A DNA stretch of 64,000 bases, taken from NCBI RefSeq assembly GCF_046156265.1, contig NZ_JAWDIR010000022.1, forward strand, positions 372,001 through 436,000, in the 5' to 3' direction. Positions 50,430-60,021 of the stretch are shown here, piece after piece. The notes beneath the pieces are model-generated. The model did not search any database. It had not been told where the DNA came from and saw only the letters and a list, made by a program, of their open reading frames with translations. The stretch comes from CAMDHY01 sp046156265. GTDB lineage: Bacteria; Pseudomonadota; Alphaproteobacteria; Rhizobiales; Segnochrobactraceae. Within the stretch, counting starts at the first letter, position 1; every line of letters starts with the position of its first letter. Both the position numbers and the translations under genes were made by a program.

Positions 50430-53400
50430 GCGCCCTCCCCTCCCCTCACCCAGAGGGTGACGGGGTTGTGGTGTGTCTGGAGGGCGTTTGAGGGGGCGGT
50501 TGGGGCGGCCTGGGGGGGCGCGAGGGGCTGGAGGCCGGCGGCGGTCGCTGTGGCACCGTCGAGCGGCGGCAGCGTTGTGTCGTGGAGGAGGATGGGGGCG
50601 CCGTGGGCGGCGAGGCGGGCGAGCTCGGCGAGAACGGCGGCGTCGGCCCGCGAGGGGCCTCCGGCGTGACCCGGCGCGGCACTGCGGGCGCCGTCGCCGG
50701 TTCGCGTGTCCATGGCGAGAATGAGCTGTCGGCTTGCGTCCTTCAGGGGCAGGCGGCGGCCGGTGGCGAGCGTCTCGCGGAGCTCTTCGGCGGTCATCTG
50801 CGGGCCCTGGAAGGCGCGGGCGAGGGTCTCGGCGAGCTTCGTGCCGGCGCCGGCGACGAGCGCCGGCAGGCGCCGGTTCAGCCACGGCGAGGCGGCGAGC
50901 ACGGCGTAGACCGCGCGATCGGCGGGCGAGGACCCGCAGCCCGGGCAGCGGGCGTGGAAGGGGGCGGCGTGACCGGTGGTGATGGAGGCGGCGCGGCCGC
51001 TCGCCTGCGCCTCACGGGTGCCTGCGGCGGGGGCGGTGCCGTGCCCGCGGCCGCCGTTGAGTTCGCCACCGTGCCCGTGTCCACTGTGCCCCGCCCCCTC
51101 GGCGAGGAAGGCGGGTCCTGTCCAGCCGCAGAGGTTGCAGTGGCGGGCGTGGCCTTGCGCGATGGCGTCCAGCGCCGGCAGGTCGGCGAGCGTCGGCGGG
51201 TGGGCGGCGAGGATACGCTCGTCGATCCGCTCCATCAGCCCCGGCCGGGTCTTGCGGTAGAGCGACAGGATGCCGGGCACCTCGGCGAGCCTCCAGCCGC
51301 AGCTCTCGGCGTAGTAGCTGAACTCGACGTCGGTGTAGTCGTGCGCGACGGCGTCACTGTAGCCGCCGATCGCCTCCACCATCGCCCGCCGGATCGCGAA
51401 CAGCCCGCCCTGCACGTGCTCGAACGGCCGGTCGGGGTTCTCAGCCGCGAAGGCGGGGTTGCGGAACTGGTCGAACAGCCGGACGCCGGTCGGATAGTCC
51501 TTGCCGGTGAGGTAGCTCGGCGCGTGGCAGAGCGTGCCGGCGAGCCCGACGGAGGGGTCCTCGGCGAGCGCGTGCACGAACGGCAGCTCCCAGCCCGGGG
51601 CGAGGGCAAAGCCCTCCTTGCCGCAGACGTAGATGACGACGTCCGACGACCCCTCCGCCATCGCCCGGTTGGTGCCGGGGCCGACGAAGGCGTTCTCGTC
51701 GTTCAGGACGAGCGTCATCGACGGCCGCCTAAGCTGCTCGGCCACCAGGATGCGCCGGGTGTCGTCGCCGCTGAGGTTGTCCACCACGATCAGGTGGAAC
51801 GGGCTCGCGGTGAAGCGGTAGAGCCTGTCGATCACCTCGACGAGCTCGGCCGGGTTGTTCCAGGCGACGATGACGAGGTCGACGCCGCGGTTCTCCCAGG
51901 TGCGCGTCAGCACCCGCATCAGCCGGTCGATGCGGTAGCGCTCCGACACCGTGGCGATGCCGGTGCGGCCCATCGCTGCCACCTGCTCGGGAGGAAGCGC
52001 GAAGTACCGGAGGATGGCGTCTGCGAGCGCGTCGGGCTCGGCTGCCGGCACGGTGACGCCGGTGAGGCCGTCCACCACCAGTTCACCGAGGCCGCCGATC
52101 TCGGTGGCGAGCACGGGCAGCCCGGCGGCCATCGCCTCCAGCACCACCGTCGGGATGCCGTCCATGTCGCCGTCGGCCGCCCGCACCGACGGGCAGGCGA
52201 ACAGGTCGGCGTCGCGCAGGACGTCCACCAGCGCGTCGCGGCCCTTCACCGGGCCGGCGAGCCGGACGTTGGTGAGCGGCCCGTCTCCGGTTCCGTTCCC
52301 AGTCCCCTGGGCGATCAGCGCGGCGAAGCGCTCTTCCAGCTCGCCGTAGCCGTAGAGGTCGAGGGTGATGCCGGCGGCCGCCGCGTCGCCGACCTCCGCC
52401 CGCCGCTGCAACAGCGCCATCGCCGCGATCAAGGGCTCGAGCCCCTTCTTCTCCGTAAAGCGATGCACCGCGACGATGCGCTTCGTCGTCCCCGCCCGGT
52501 CGTCCCGCCGCGCCGCCGCGTAGGCGTCGACGTCGACCCCGTTCGGGTTGATCGCGAGCTTGCCCTCCGGCACGCCGCGCTGGGCGAGATACGCCCGGTG
52601 GAAGCGCGCCGGCACGAACACCTTGCGGCAGAAGGCCGAGCGGCCGATCTCGCCGACGCGGTTCTTCGCGTCGTTCTCGTGGCGGAAGATGTCCTGCGAG
52701 TGGGCGATGAAGGTGAACGGCACGCCGGCGATCTCGCAGGCCGGCCACACCATGTCGGTCACCGTCGGATAGGTGAAGTGGGCGTGCACCGCCGTCCGGC
52801 CCGTCGCGACGAGCCGCTCGGCGAACGCCTCCGGCGTCGCCACCCGCTCCCATTCGATGGGGAAGTCCGGCACGAAATCCCTGTGCGGGCTCTGCCGGCA
52901 CCAGACCTTCACGTCGTACCCGGCCTCGACCAGATGGCGGAGCTCGTTCAGCACGAACGTCTCCGACGGCACCGGGAAGTGCCAGAGGAAGTAGGCGATC
53001 CGGGGGGGAGGATCGCTCCGCGATCCGGCAGTCGGCAGTGGGCAGTCGGCAGTCGGGGCCTCGGGCTCGGAACTGGCGGCCGAGGGGACGTCGGAGGCAG
53101 GGGCAGCGTCGGACCTTGTGCCGTCGGTCATCGTGGCAGTGCCGGGGCGCTGGCGCGCCGGCAGCACCACCGCGCCTTCGCCGGCCTGTGGCAGCGGCAC
53201 CGCCAAGGCCTCCGCCGTGATCGCCGGCGCCACCGCCTGCGCGCCGAGACGCACGCCGCCGGAGCCACCGTCGGAGGCGCCGTTGCCGGGGCCGCCGCCA
53301 GGTCCGCCGCCGCCACCGTGCGGCGGCGTCGCCAGGATCTCCCGGTAGGCCGCCTCCATCGACGCCCGGTAGGCCGGCTTGTCGTAGCGCGCCGTCACCG

Positions 53401-56400
53401 ACGCCCGACCCGCCTCGCCCATCCGCCCGATCAGCGACCGGTCGGCGAGCAGCGCCGCCACCGCCGCGACCGCCGCCTCCGCCTCGCCATAGGGCACCAG
53501 GAAGCCCGTCACGCCGTCGTCGACCAGCTCCGGCAGCGCGCCCCAGCGGTAGGCGATCACCGGACGCCGCGCCGCCATCGCCTCCGCCACCGTGCGCCCG
53601 AAACTCTCGGCGAAGCGCGACAGGTTCAACACCACCTGTACCCCGGCGAGCGCCTCCGCCGGGCCCTCGGCATAGCCCGCGAACGTGATCGAGGCCGGCA
53701 CCTCGCCCGCCGCCTGGCCGGCCTTCAGCGCCTTCACCGTCTCCGTCTCCGGACCGACCACGACGAATGCCGCGTCCGAAAGCCCCGCCGCCGCGCATGC
53801 CCGCGCCAGCCGGACGAGGTCCTCGAGGCCCTTCTTCGCCACGTTCGACGAGATCAGCCCGAACCGCACCGGACCGGTCGCCGTCACCGGGTTCGCCATG
53901 TCCAGCGCCGAGGCGTCCACCGCGTTCGCCACCACCAGCACCCGCCGGCCATCCGGACCAACCGCCGCAACGACCGCCGGGGCGGAGGGCGATCCGTCCG
54001 GGGAGGATGTGTCGGAGGCAGATGTGTCGGAGAAGGATGCGACCGAGCCCGCCGCCACAGGGCCCTCACCGCCGGCTGCGGCCACACCTTCGACCACCGC
54101 GCCCGGCCCGAGCGCCGCCGCGTAGGCCGAGGCGCACGCCGCCGAGTTGGCGATCACGACGTCCGACCGCGACCACACCGCCGCGACGATCTCCCCCGCC
54201 GACAGCCCGATCCGCTCGCAGAGCGCCGGGTCGTGCACGAGGATCTCGCGGGCGTGCACCACCCCCCGCACCCCCGCCCGCCGCGCCGCAACCAGAGGTT
54301 CCAGCAGCATCACGGTGTTGACGTGGACCACCTGCGCCCGGTAGCGCGCGATCAGGCCCGAAAAGGCCGACACGACCCCATGAGACGCCGCCTCGTCCCC
54401 CCGCCACCACCCGTAAGGCAGCACCACCACCTTCGACGATCGCTCGCGGACGGCGGCCGTGTACTCCGCTTCGTCCCGCGGAAGCACCGCCACGATGTTG
54501 AGGCCGACGCCGGTCAGTCCCTCGAGCATGTCGAGGAACGACCGCTCCCCGCCGTAACGCTCCCGACCAACGACGTGGGCGACGACCAGGACGCTGCCGA
54601 GCGCCGGGTCGAAGGGGTGGGCACCGTCCGATTCCTGCGGCACCGCTGCCCGGACGACGGGAAGCGCCGGCCGTCCGCCGAGGGTGGGCGCCCCCCGGCC
54701 ACCGCTGCTGCCGGGCACGTCGAGGTCGTGGCCGAAGCGCAGATAGTGGACGAACGGATCGATCGAGGGCGGCAGGCCCAGTTCCCGCCGATAGAAGCCG
54801 GGATCGAAATCGGCCCTCGGTGAGTGGCCCTCCCGCCAGCCGCGGGCGAGATAGTGCAGGAGCGGGTTGAGGCCGCGCCGCGCCAGCTCAGGATGTTGCC
54901 GCAGATAGTAGTCGACGTCGAACAGCGGATGGGGTGCCGCCGTGAGCCGTGAGGGCACCTTGGCGAGGTAGTCGGCGACCGGCGGTCCGGCGAAGGCCTC
55001 GCTCAGCCGCCGCTGCGCCTTGTAGAAGGCTGGATCGAAGGCCGGGTGGGGTGCCACGTCGCCGCTGCCGCGCCCGGCGACGAGGTCGATCAGCGGATGC
55101 AGGCCGCCGGTCTCTCCCTCGACGGCGACGAGATAGTGATCGACGTCGAAGGCCGGCGACGGCGAGAGCAGGCGGTCCATCCCGACGCGGAAGAAGTGCT
55201 CCAGCGGGTGCGGAGCGGCGTCGCGGCCATGACGCGCGACCGACCGGTAGTGCGCCACAGAGAACAGCGGATGCGGATCGCCGAGGTCCGGCCCCTCCGG
55301 TTCCGCCCGGCGCGCCAGCGCCACCTGCAGCGGGGCCTCGCCCTCCCCCTCCGTCCGGCGCAGGAAGCCCGGCCAGAACAGCGGGTTCGGCTCGCGGCCC
55401 TCGCGATGGCCGTGCAGCAGATAGTGCATCAGCGGCGACAGGCCGGCGCCGGCGACGTCGCGCCCGCGGTTGAGGTAGTGGACCGTCGAGAAGGCCGGGT
55501 GTGGGTCGAGGCCGCTTCGCCAGCCGATCGTGTCGTAGTGGAGCAGGAGGTCGACGGCGCCGCGGACCGCCGGCGGCAGCTGCCCGGCATAGAAGGCGGC
55601 GTCGAACAGCGGGTGGGGAGAGAGGCCGGCGACGACACCGGTCGAGAGGTAGTGCAGCAGCGGCGGCACGCTCGTGTCGCCGCCGAGGTGGGCGTCGCGA
55701 TAGTGGCGCGTGGAAAACAGCGGCGACGGATCGAAGCCGGCGCGATGGCCCTCGGTCAGGTAGTGCTCGACGAGGGCCGTCCGCCCGAGCCCGGACAGCC
55801 CCGCCTGCTCGGCATAGAAGGCGGGGAGGAAGTGGACGGGCGCCAGCCGGTGCGCGAGGCGCGCGGCACGGCTGCGGGCAAAGCCGCGCGGCCGGGGCAG
55901 CGGACGCGCGAGGCCGGCACTGCGCAACTGTTCCGCTTCGGGCGGGAGCGGCGCGAGCGGCTGGTCGAGACGGGCGGCGAGCGCGATCCCGTAGGTGCGC
56001 CGGATGCCGTCGGCGGGCTGCCAGGCGGCCTGGGCGGCGCGCAAGGTCTGGCGGGCCCGCTCCGCCCGCACCTGCCAGTCGGCCTCGATCAGCCGGACGG
56101 CGGCGCGCGTCATCGTGCGACTGCGATCGGCGGCGGCCTTCAGATCCTCCGCGGCGCTGGCGAGCCGCCGGTTGTCGGTGGCGAGGCGCTCGCGCTCCTC
56201 CGCGTCGCGCCGCCGCTCGGGCCAAAGACGCTCGAGCTCGAGGTGCAGCCCGTCGACCTCCCGGCGGAGCCCGTCGCGCTCGCGCCGCGCCTGGTCGCGC
56301 TCCCGGCGTGCCGTCTCGCGCTCGCGGGCGACGCGGTCCCGTTCCGCCCGGAGCGCCCCGACGCGCTCCTGCAGTTCTCCCGCCAGCGTCTCGGCGCGGG

Positions 56401-57634
56401 TCCGCTCGGTCTGGATGCGCGCGAGCTCCGCCTCCAGCCCCGCCACTTCCGCGGCATCGGCGGCCTTGCCGCCGCCGGCCCCGATCACGCCATCGCGCAG
56501 CAGCGTCGCCGTCAGGGCGGCCAGACGGTCGGCCGTCAGCGCCGCGCGAGCGACCGGGTCGTCGCTGCCGACCGGGGCCGCCCCCGCCGACAGGGTGACG
56601 AGCGCCGCCTCGATGCGGGCGGCGGCATCGGGGACCGCGGTCTCGGGCGGGCCGGCCGCGGCCTCGCCGCCCGAGGAGCCCGAACCATGGCCGACGATCG
56701 CGGCGCAGCGCTCCGCGAGGGCTGCGAGCGTGTCGAGACGGGCCGCGGCCTCCGCCTCGCGATCGCGCACCCGCCGGCGCTCGGCGCGCAGGTCCTCGGC
56801 GATCGCCTGGGCGGCGTCGCCGTCGATGCGCCGGCGCACCTCGTCGAGGACCGACAGCGCCGAGGCGTCCGACGGCTCGCGCACGAGGCGCCGAAAGGCC
56901 TCATAGACGGCGAGCACGTCGGGCGGGACGTCGGTGCGGCCGGCGAGCGGAATGCGGTGGTGTCGCTGGCCCTCCGAAAGGAAGGCGCCGATCTCGGCCG
57001 CAGCGGCATCCGGTCCGACGGGCCAGGTCACCGCGAGGTGCTCGCCGACGCGGCCTGCGACCGCCCGCCAGTCGGCCAGGAGATCGTCATAGGGGACGAA
57101 GAGGCGCGGCACCGCCCGGGTGTTCGCCTCGCCCTCCAGCATGTAGCGCAGCCACAGCTGCAGCCCGCGCGCGAGGTCCATGCCGTCGCGGGCGCGCAGC
57201 GATTCGGCCACCTCGAGCGGATTGCGCACGGGGTGCACGGCGACCGGCTGCGCCGCGAGCGGCCGCAGCCGCTTCAGCCACAGCGGCAGCGTGCGGCTGA
57301 GCCTCGGGTCCTTCAGGAGCCAGAGCGGCCGGCCGACATAGTTGCGCCGCAGCGCGCTCGTCACCGGCTTCTCGAGCGCCAGCGCCTCCGACGTGTCGAA
57401 CCAGCCGGGGGGGAACGGCAACAGGCTGTCCCACGACAGGTCCGCCGCCGCCAGGATGCGGTCGTTGACGCGCACCACGTCCGACGGCTCCCAGTGGCCG
57501 AGAGCGTTCGCCTTGGTGGCGCCGAGCAGGCGATCCGGAAGGCTGGCGCCGAGCAGGTTGAGGACGCGGGCGAAGGCGGAGGAGCCGCTGCGGTGCATCG
57601 GCACGACGAACAGGCAGTGGGTGGCATCCGTCAT
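50426..57634 (-). CDS. giant polydomain glycosyltransferase (sulfotransferase, coiled coil, repeats, GT4-GT4-GT2, degenerate methyltransferase)
   Basis: This 2402 aa protein has: a sulfotransferase-like domain (4-265, CLFVVPMHRSGSSAFARVL); Arg/Glu-rich coiled coil (about 275-330, 410-510); ten repeats of about 38 aa (600-972); a GT4 domain (1008-1433, E-x7-E in ESFGRTVAE); a low-complexity linker; a second GT4 of WcaL-like type (1545-1917, SETFVLNEL); a GT2 domain (1918-2165, VDLVIVAWNNP, VVDNLSGDD); and a C-terminal zinc-ribbon/methyltransferase-like remnant (CNLCGW, CPGCGS). Likely builds a surface polysaccharide at the inner membrane. ATG 57634 is chosen; a GTG at 57661 is possible. Confidence 0.88.
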   Translation of the reverse strand: MTDATHCLFVVPMHRSGSSAFARVLNLLGASLPDRLLGATKANALGHWEPSDVVRVNDRILAAADLSWDSLLPFPPGWFDTSEALALEKPVTSALRRNYVGRPLWLLKDPRLSRTLPLWLKRLRPLAAQPVAVHPVRNPLEVAESLRARDGMDLARGLQLWLRYMLEGEANTRAVPRLFVPYDDLLADWRAVAGRVGEHLAVTWPVGPDAAAAEIGAFLSEGQRHHRIPLAGRTDVPPDVLAVYEAFRRLVREPSDASALSVLDEVRRRIDGDAAQAIAEDLRAERRRVRDREAEAAARLDTLAALAERCAAIVGHGSGSSGGEAAAGPPETAVPDAAARIEAALVTLSAGAAPVGSDDPVARAALTADRLAALTATLLRDGVIGAGGGKAADAAEVAGLEAELARIQTERTRAETLAGELQERVGALRAERDRVARERETARRERDQARRERDGLRREVDGLHLELERLWPERRRDAEERERLATDNRRLASAAEDLKAAADRSRTMTRAAVRLIEADWQVRAERARQTLRAAQAAWQPADGIRRTYGIALAARLDQPLAPLPPEAEQLRSAGLARPLPRPRGFARSRAARLAHRLAPVHFLPAFYAEQAGLSGLGRTALVEHYLTEGHRAGFDPSPLFSTRHYRDAHLGGDTSVPPLLHYLSTGVVAGLSPHPLFDAAFYAGQLPPAVRGAVDLLLHYDTIGWRSGLDPHPAFSTVHYLNRGRDVAGAGLSPLMHYLLHGHREGREPNPLFWPGFLRRTEGEGEAPLQVALARRAEPEGPDLGDPHPLFSVAHYRSVARHGRDAAPHPLEHFFRVGMDRLLSPSPAFDVDHYLVAVEGETGGLHPLIDLVAGRGSGDVAPHPAFDPAFYKAQRRLSEAFAGPPVADYLAKVPSRLTAAPHPLFDVDYYLRQHPELARRGLNPLLHYLARGWREGHSPRADFDPGFYRRELGLPPSIDPFVHYLRFGHDLDVPGSSGGRGAPTLGGRPALPVVRAAVPQESDGAHPFDPALGSVLVVAHVVGRERYGGERSFLDMLEGLTGVGLNIVAVLPRDEAEYTAAVRERSSKVVVLPYGWWRGDEAASHGVVSAFSGLIARYRAQVVHVNTVMLLEPLVAARRAGVRGVVHAREILVHDPALCERIGLSAGEIVAAVWSRSDVVIANSAACASAYAAALGPGAVVEGVAAAGGEGPVAAGSVASFSDTSASDTSSPDGSPSAPAVVAAVGPDGRRVLVVANAVDASALDMANPVTATGPVRFGLISSNVAKKGLEDLVRLARACAAAGLSDAAFVVVGPETETVKALKAGQAAGEVPASITFAGYAEGPAEALAGVQVVLNLSRFAESFGRTVAEAMAARRPVIAYRWGALPELVDDGVTGFLVPYGEAEAAVAAVAALLADRSLIGRMGEAGRASVTARYDKPAYRASMEAAYREILATPPHGGGGGPGGGPGNGASDGGSGGVRLGAQAVAPAITAEALAVPLPQAGEGAVVLPARQRPGTATMTDGTRSDAAPASDVPSAASSEPEAPTADCPLPTAGSRSDPPPRIAYFLWHFPVPSETFVLNELRHLVEAGYDVKVWCRQSPHRDFVPDFPIEWERVATPEAFAERLVATGRTAVHAHFTYPTVTDMVWPACEIAGVPFTFIAHSQDIFRHENDAKNRVGEIGRSAFCRKVFVPARFHRAYLAQRGVPEGKLAINPNGVDVDAYAAARRDDRAGTTKRIVAVHRFTEKKGLEPLIAAMALLQRRAEVGDAAAAGITLDLYGYGELEERFAALIAQGTGNGTGDGPLTNVRLAGPVKGRDALVDVLRDADLFACPSVRAADGDMDGIPTVVLEAMAAGLPVLATEIGGLGELVVDGLTGVTVPAAEPDALADAILRYFALPPEQVAAMGRTGIATVSERYRIDRLMRVLTRTWENRGVDLVIVAWNNPAELVEVIDRLYRFTASPFHLIVVDNLSGDDTRRILVAEQLRRPSMTLVLNDENAFVGPGTNRAMAEGSSDVVIYVCGKEGFALAPGWELPFVHALAEDPSVGLAGTLCHAPSYLTGKDYPTGVRLFDQFRNPAFAAENPDRPFEHVQGGLFAIRRAMVEAIGGYSDAVAHDYTDVEFSYYAESCGWRLAEVPGILSLYRKTRPGLMERIDERILAAHPPTLADLPALDAIAQGHARHCNLCGWTGPAFLAEGAGHSGHGHGGELNGGRGHGTAPAAGTREAQASGRAASITTGHAAPFHARCPGCGSSPADRAVYAVLAASPWLNRRLPALVAGAGTKLAETLARAFQGPQMTAEELRETLATGRRLPLKDASRQLILAMDTRTGDGARSAAPGHAGGPSRADAAVLAELARLAAHGAPILLHDTTLPPLDGATATAAGLQPLAPPQAAPTAPSNALQTHHNPVTLWVRGGEGA
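54720..55838 (-). repeat. ten tandem 38-residue repeats within the giant gene
   Basis: The encoded unit is about HPLFD-x2-YY-x12-20-PL-x-HYL-x2-G-x3-G-x-x-P, for example HPLFDVDYYLRQHPELARRG followed by LNPLLHYLARGWREGHSP. Ten degenerate copies follow each other between the coiled coil and the first GT4 domain. Such units occur in polydomain glycosyltransferases. Confidence 0.82.
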
Positions 57635-57821
57635 CGTACGGCAGCACCTCGCACTGGCCACGTCCGGCCGGCAATCCCCGCTCGCCGGCCGCGCGCCCGA
57701 TCGAGCGGGCGCCGGAAGGGCCGCGGGGCGTGGAACGGGTGGCGTGGGAATCGCACCGGGCAGCCGATTTCGGCTACTCGATTAGCCCAGCCGCGGCCGG
57801 GAGGATACCCCCCGCCGCCAG

Positions 57822-58790
57822 TCACTCCGCGGCCGTCGCCGCCACGGCCCGGTCGATCGCCGCAGCCACGCCCGGGGCGAGCCCGGGATAGGGCTCGAAG
57901 GCCGCCTCGATCACATTGTCGTGGAACAAGACGCCTTCGCTCCCGGGTAGAAAACGGCGGGCGACGGCGGCGTTGGTAGCCTTGCAGCGCCTCAGGATGT
58001 CGGCGCGTTCGGCGGGCGAGAAGAAATATCGCCAGGCGGGCGGATCGGGGTTCTCCTGCGACCACTGCTCGAGCGCCCGCCGCAACCGCTGGCGCTGCGG
58101 CCCGGAGATGTCGTTGCGGGGCACGCGGCGAAGGTAGGCGAGAGCGTCGCGCGACAGCCGCTCGTTGCGGGCCGACGGCTCGTCGAGGTCCGGCGGCACC
58201 GGCAGCCCGGCGGTGCGGAAGAAGAAGGCCATCAGCCCCCCGGCGAGGTTCGCCGGTTCGAAGACGCCGATGCGCACGCGCGCGTCGCCGAAGACGTCGG
58301 CCCAGCGGCCGACGCGGGTGGCATAGTCGAGGGTCGAGACCCGGGCCGCGAGCCACGGCTGCGGCTCGAGTTCGGTCTCGCCGACTTTGAGCTGGTGCTG
58401 GTAGAGCGAATCGAGCCAGCGGTCCTGGCGGCGCAGGATGACGAGGATCTCGACGGTGAAGCCGTCGAAGAACGATCGCACGTCGTCGATCGAGCGCGCA
58501 TTGAACAGCGCCTCGGAACTGACCACCACCGTGCTGGTGGGGGCCTGCGCGACTTCCTGGTCGAGGCTCGCCCTGAGGCTCGCGGCGTCCTCGCGGCGGA
58601 TCCAGGCGGCGTTGCCGGCAGGCAGGAACAGGGCGGCGATGCGGTGATGCGCCGCGCCCTGACGACCGGCCTGCGGATAGAGCACCCCCGCCTCACGCCA
58701 GAGACGTCGCCGGTTGTGGGCGAGGAAGTCCTGGATGGTCGACGTGCCGGTCTTCGATTGCCCGACGTGCAGGATCAGCCGCTTCGTCAT
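57822..58790 (-). CDS. sulfotransferase family protein
   Basis: This 322 aa protein starts KRLILHVGQSKTGTSTIQDFLAHNRRRL, the PAPS 5'-phosphosulfate loop, and has ILVILRRQDRWLDSLYQHQLK as the 3'-phosphate region (R...S). Start ATG 58790; an upstream frame to 59027 lacks homology. It transfers sulfate from PAPS to a carbohydrate or other acceptor. It lies 187 bp before the giant gene on the same strand and is divergent from another sulfotransferase. Confidence 0.85.
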   Translation of the reverse strand: MTKRLILHVGQSKTGTSTIQDFLAHNRRRLWREAGVLYPQAGRQGAAHHRIAALFLPAGNAAWIRREDAASLRASLDQEVAQAPTSTVVVSSEALFNARSIDDVRSFFDGFTVEILVILRRQDRWLDSLYQHQLKVGETELEPQPWLAARVSTLDYATRVGRWADVFGDARVRIGVFEPANLAGGLMAFFFRTAGLPVPPDLDEPSARNERLSRDALAYLRRVPRNDISGPQRQRLRRALEQWSQENPDPPAWRYFFSPAERADILRRCKATNAAVARRFLPGSEGVLFHDNVIEAAFEPYPGLAPGVAAAIDRAVAATAAE

Positions 58791-59042
58791 CCACCCCTCG
58801 TCGCCGCAGGCCTGCCGGCGCCGCGTCCGGTCGTCGCCAGCGTCGTGGCGGATCGCATGAACGGCGGGGCAGCGCAACCCGGATCGATAGACGGCTCGGC
58901 ATCGGATGGTGACCGCACCGACGCGGTGAGCTGCCGTCAGCACTCGCCTTGCGCCGTCGGGTTCGATCTGCGAGGGTCCGTCGCCTTCAGGCTCGCGGCC
59001 GGTTACCGGTCGCCACCTCCCGTCCACGACCGTCGATCGAGC

Positions 59043-59984
59043 ATGACCTATTCAGGCCGCGTCCCGAATTTCTTCGTTCCCGGTGTGCAGAAGGCCGGAA
59101 CGACCTACCTCTGCCGCCAGATCGCCCGGCATCCGGACATCTTCTTCTCGAAGATGAAGGAGCCTCACTTCTTCCACCAGAAGCACTTCACGGAAGAGGC
59201 GATCGAGGACTATCTGACGACGCACTTCACCGACGCCGGCGACGAACGCTGGGTGGGCGAGGGCTCGACGCGCTATTTCCAGTCGGACGAGGCGGCGGCG
59301 CGAATCGCGAAGCGCTTCGGCACGGACCTGCGCTTCATCGTGGCGTTCCGGCAGCCGACCGAGAAGGCCGTTTCTCTCTATCTGCATAATTTCAAGCGCG
59401 GCCGGCTGACCGGTCGCGAGAGCATCCTGCAGATGAAGGCCGGCGGCGTCGCCGTGGTGCCGTTCAGCCTGTTCGCGCACGGCTGCCGCACCTACATCGA
59501 TACCTTCGGGCGCGAGCGCATCCACTTCATGCGCTACGACGACCTCGTCGCCGACCCGCTCGGCTTCGTCAATTCGGCCCTCGGCTTCCTCGATCTCGCC
59601 CCGATCGAGCGGACCAGCGAGAAGCTCGCGAACGCCGGCTACAACCTCGCCTGGGAGGGAGACGACCTCGTCGCCGAGATCCCGCCCGAGAGTCTCGCCG
59701 CCGGCCAGGTGCGTCCGCGGTTTCCGCGCGCCGAGCTCGAGGAACTGCACGCCATGTTCCTGAAGGACATCGCCGAGACGGCGGCCCTCAGCGGGCTCGA
59801 CCTCGGTCACTGGTGGGACTTCCCGACCTTCCTCAACAAGCCGACGATCGACCCGGCCGAGGCGATGCGGCGTGGGCCCGGGCGGCAGCGGCAAGGCGGC
59901 AAGGGGCCTGGTGGCAAGGGACAAGGTGCCCGGGCCCGCGACGCGGAGGGCGGCGACGGGCCGGCGGCGGCCTCCCGCTCCTGA
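59043..59984 (+). CDS. sulfotransferase domain protein with low-complexity tail
   Basis: This 313 aa protein has the PAPS motifs FFVPGVQKAGTTYLCRQIARHP (5'-loop) and LRFIVAFRQPTEKAVSLYLHNFKRG (3'-phosphate site), with KEPHFF between, as in heparan- and chondroitin-type sulfotransferases. The fold ends near WWDFPTFLNKPTIDPAEAM; the last 35 residues are Gly/Arg/Ala-rich and unlikely to be folded. It is divergent from the sulfotransferase at 57822 across 252 bp, in which I see no other feature. Confidence 0.87.
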   Translation: MTYSGRVPNFFVPGVQKAGTTYLCRQIARHPDIFFSKMKEPHFFHQKHFTEEAIEDYLTTHFTDAGDERWVGEGSTRYFQSDEAAARIAKRFGTDLRFIVAFRQPTEKAVSLYLHNFKRGRLTGRESILQMKAGGVAVVPFSLFAHGCRTYIDTFGRERIHFMRYDDLVADPLGFVNSALGFLDLAPIERTSEKLANAGYNLAWEGDDLVAEIPPESLAAGQVRPRFPRAELEELHAMFLKDIAETAALSGLDLGHWWDFPTFLNKPTIDPAEAMRRGPGRQRQGGKGPGGKGQGARARDAEGGDGPAAASRS

Positions 59985-60021
59985 TCCTCGGCGGGCGAAC
60001 GCTCGTGCCGCTCGCGCGGCG

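Noticed and set aside
50582..54823. 1413-codon open frame on the + strand
   Set aside because: It lies wholly antisense to the giant glycosyltransferase gene. The Arg/Gly-rich product has no motifs, and such frames are common opposite GC-rich coding DNA.
54720..55838. Regular repeats of about 114 bp that could suggest a CRISPR array
   Set aside because: They are in-frame, degenerate protein repeats without identical direct repeats or spacers, and no cas genes are near.
55046..57979. 977-codon open frame on the + strand
   Set aside because: Antisense to the repeat and sulfotransferase parts of the giant gene; composition is that of a shadow frame and no domain is seen.
58791..59042. Operator or small RNA in the gap between divergent sulfotransferases
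   Set aside because: Only a short CCGGTTACCGG-like palindrome was seen, and no promoter pair or conserved structure could be supported.
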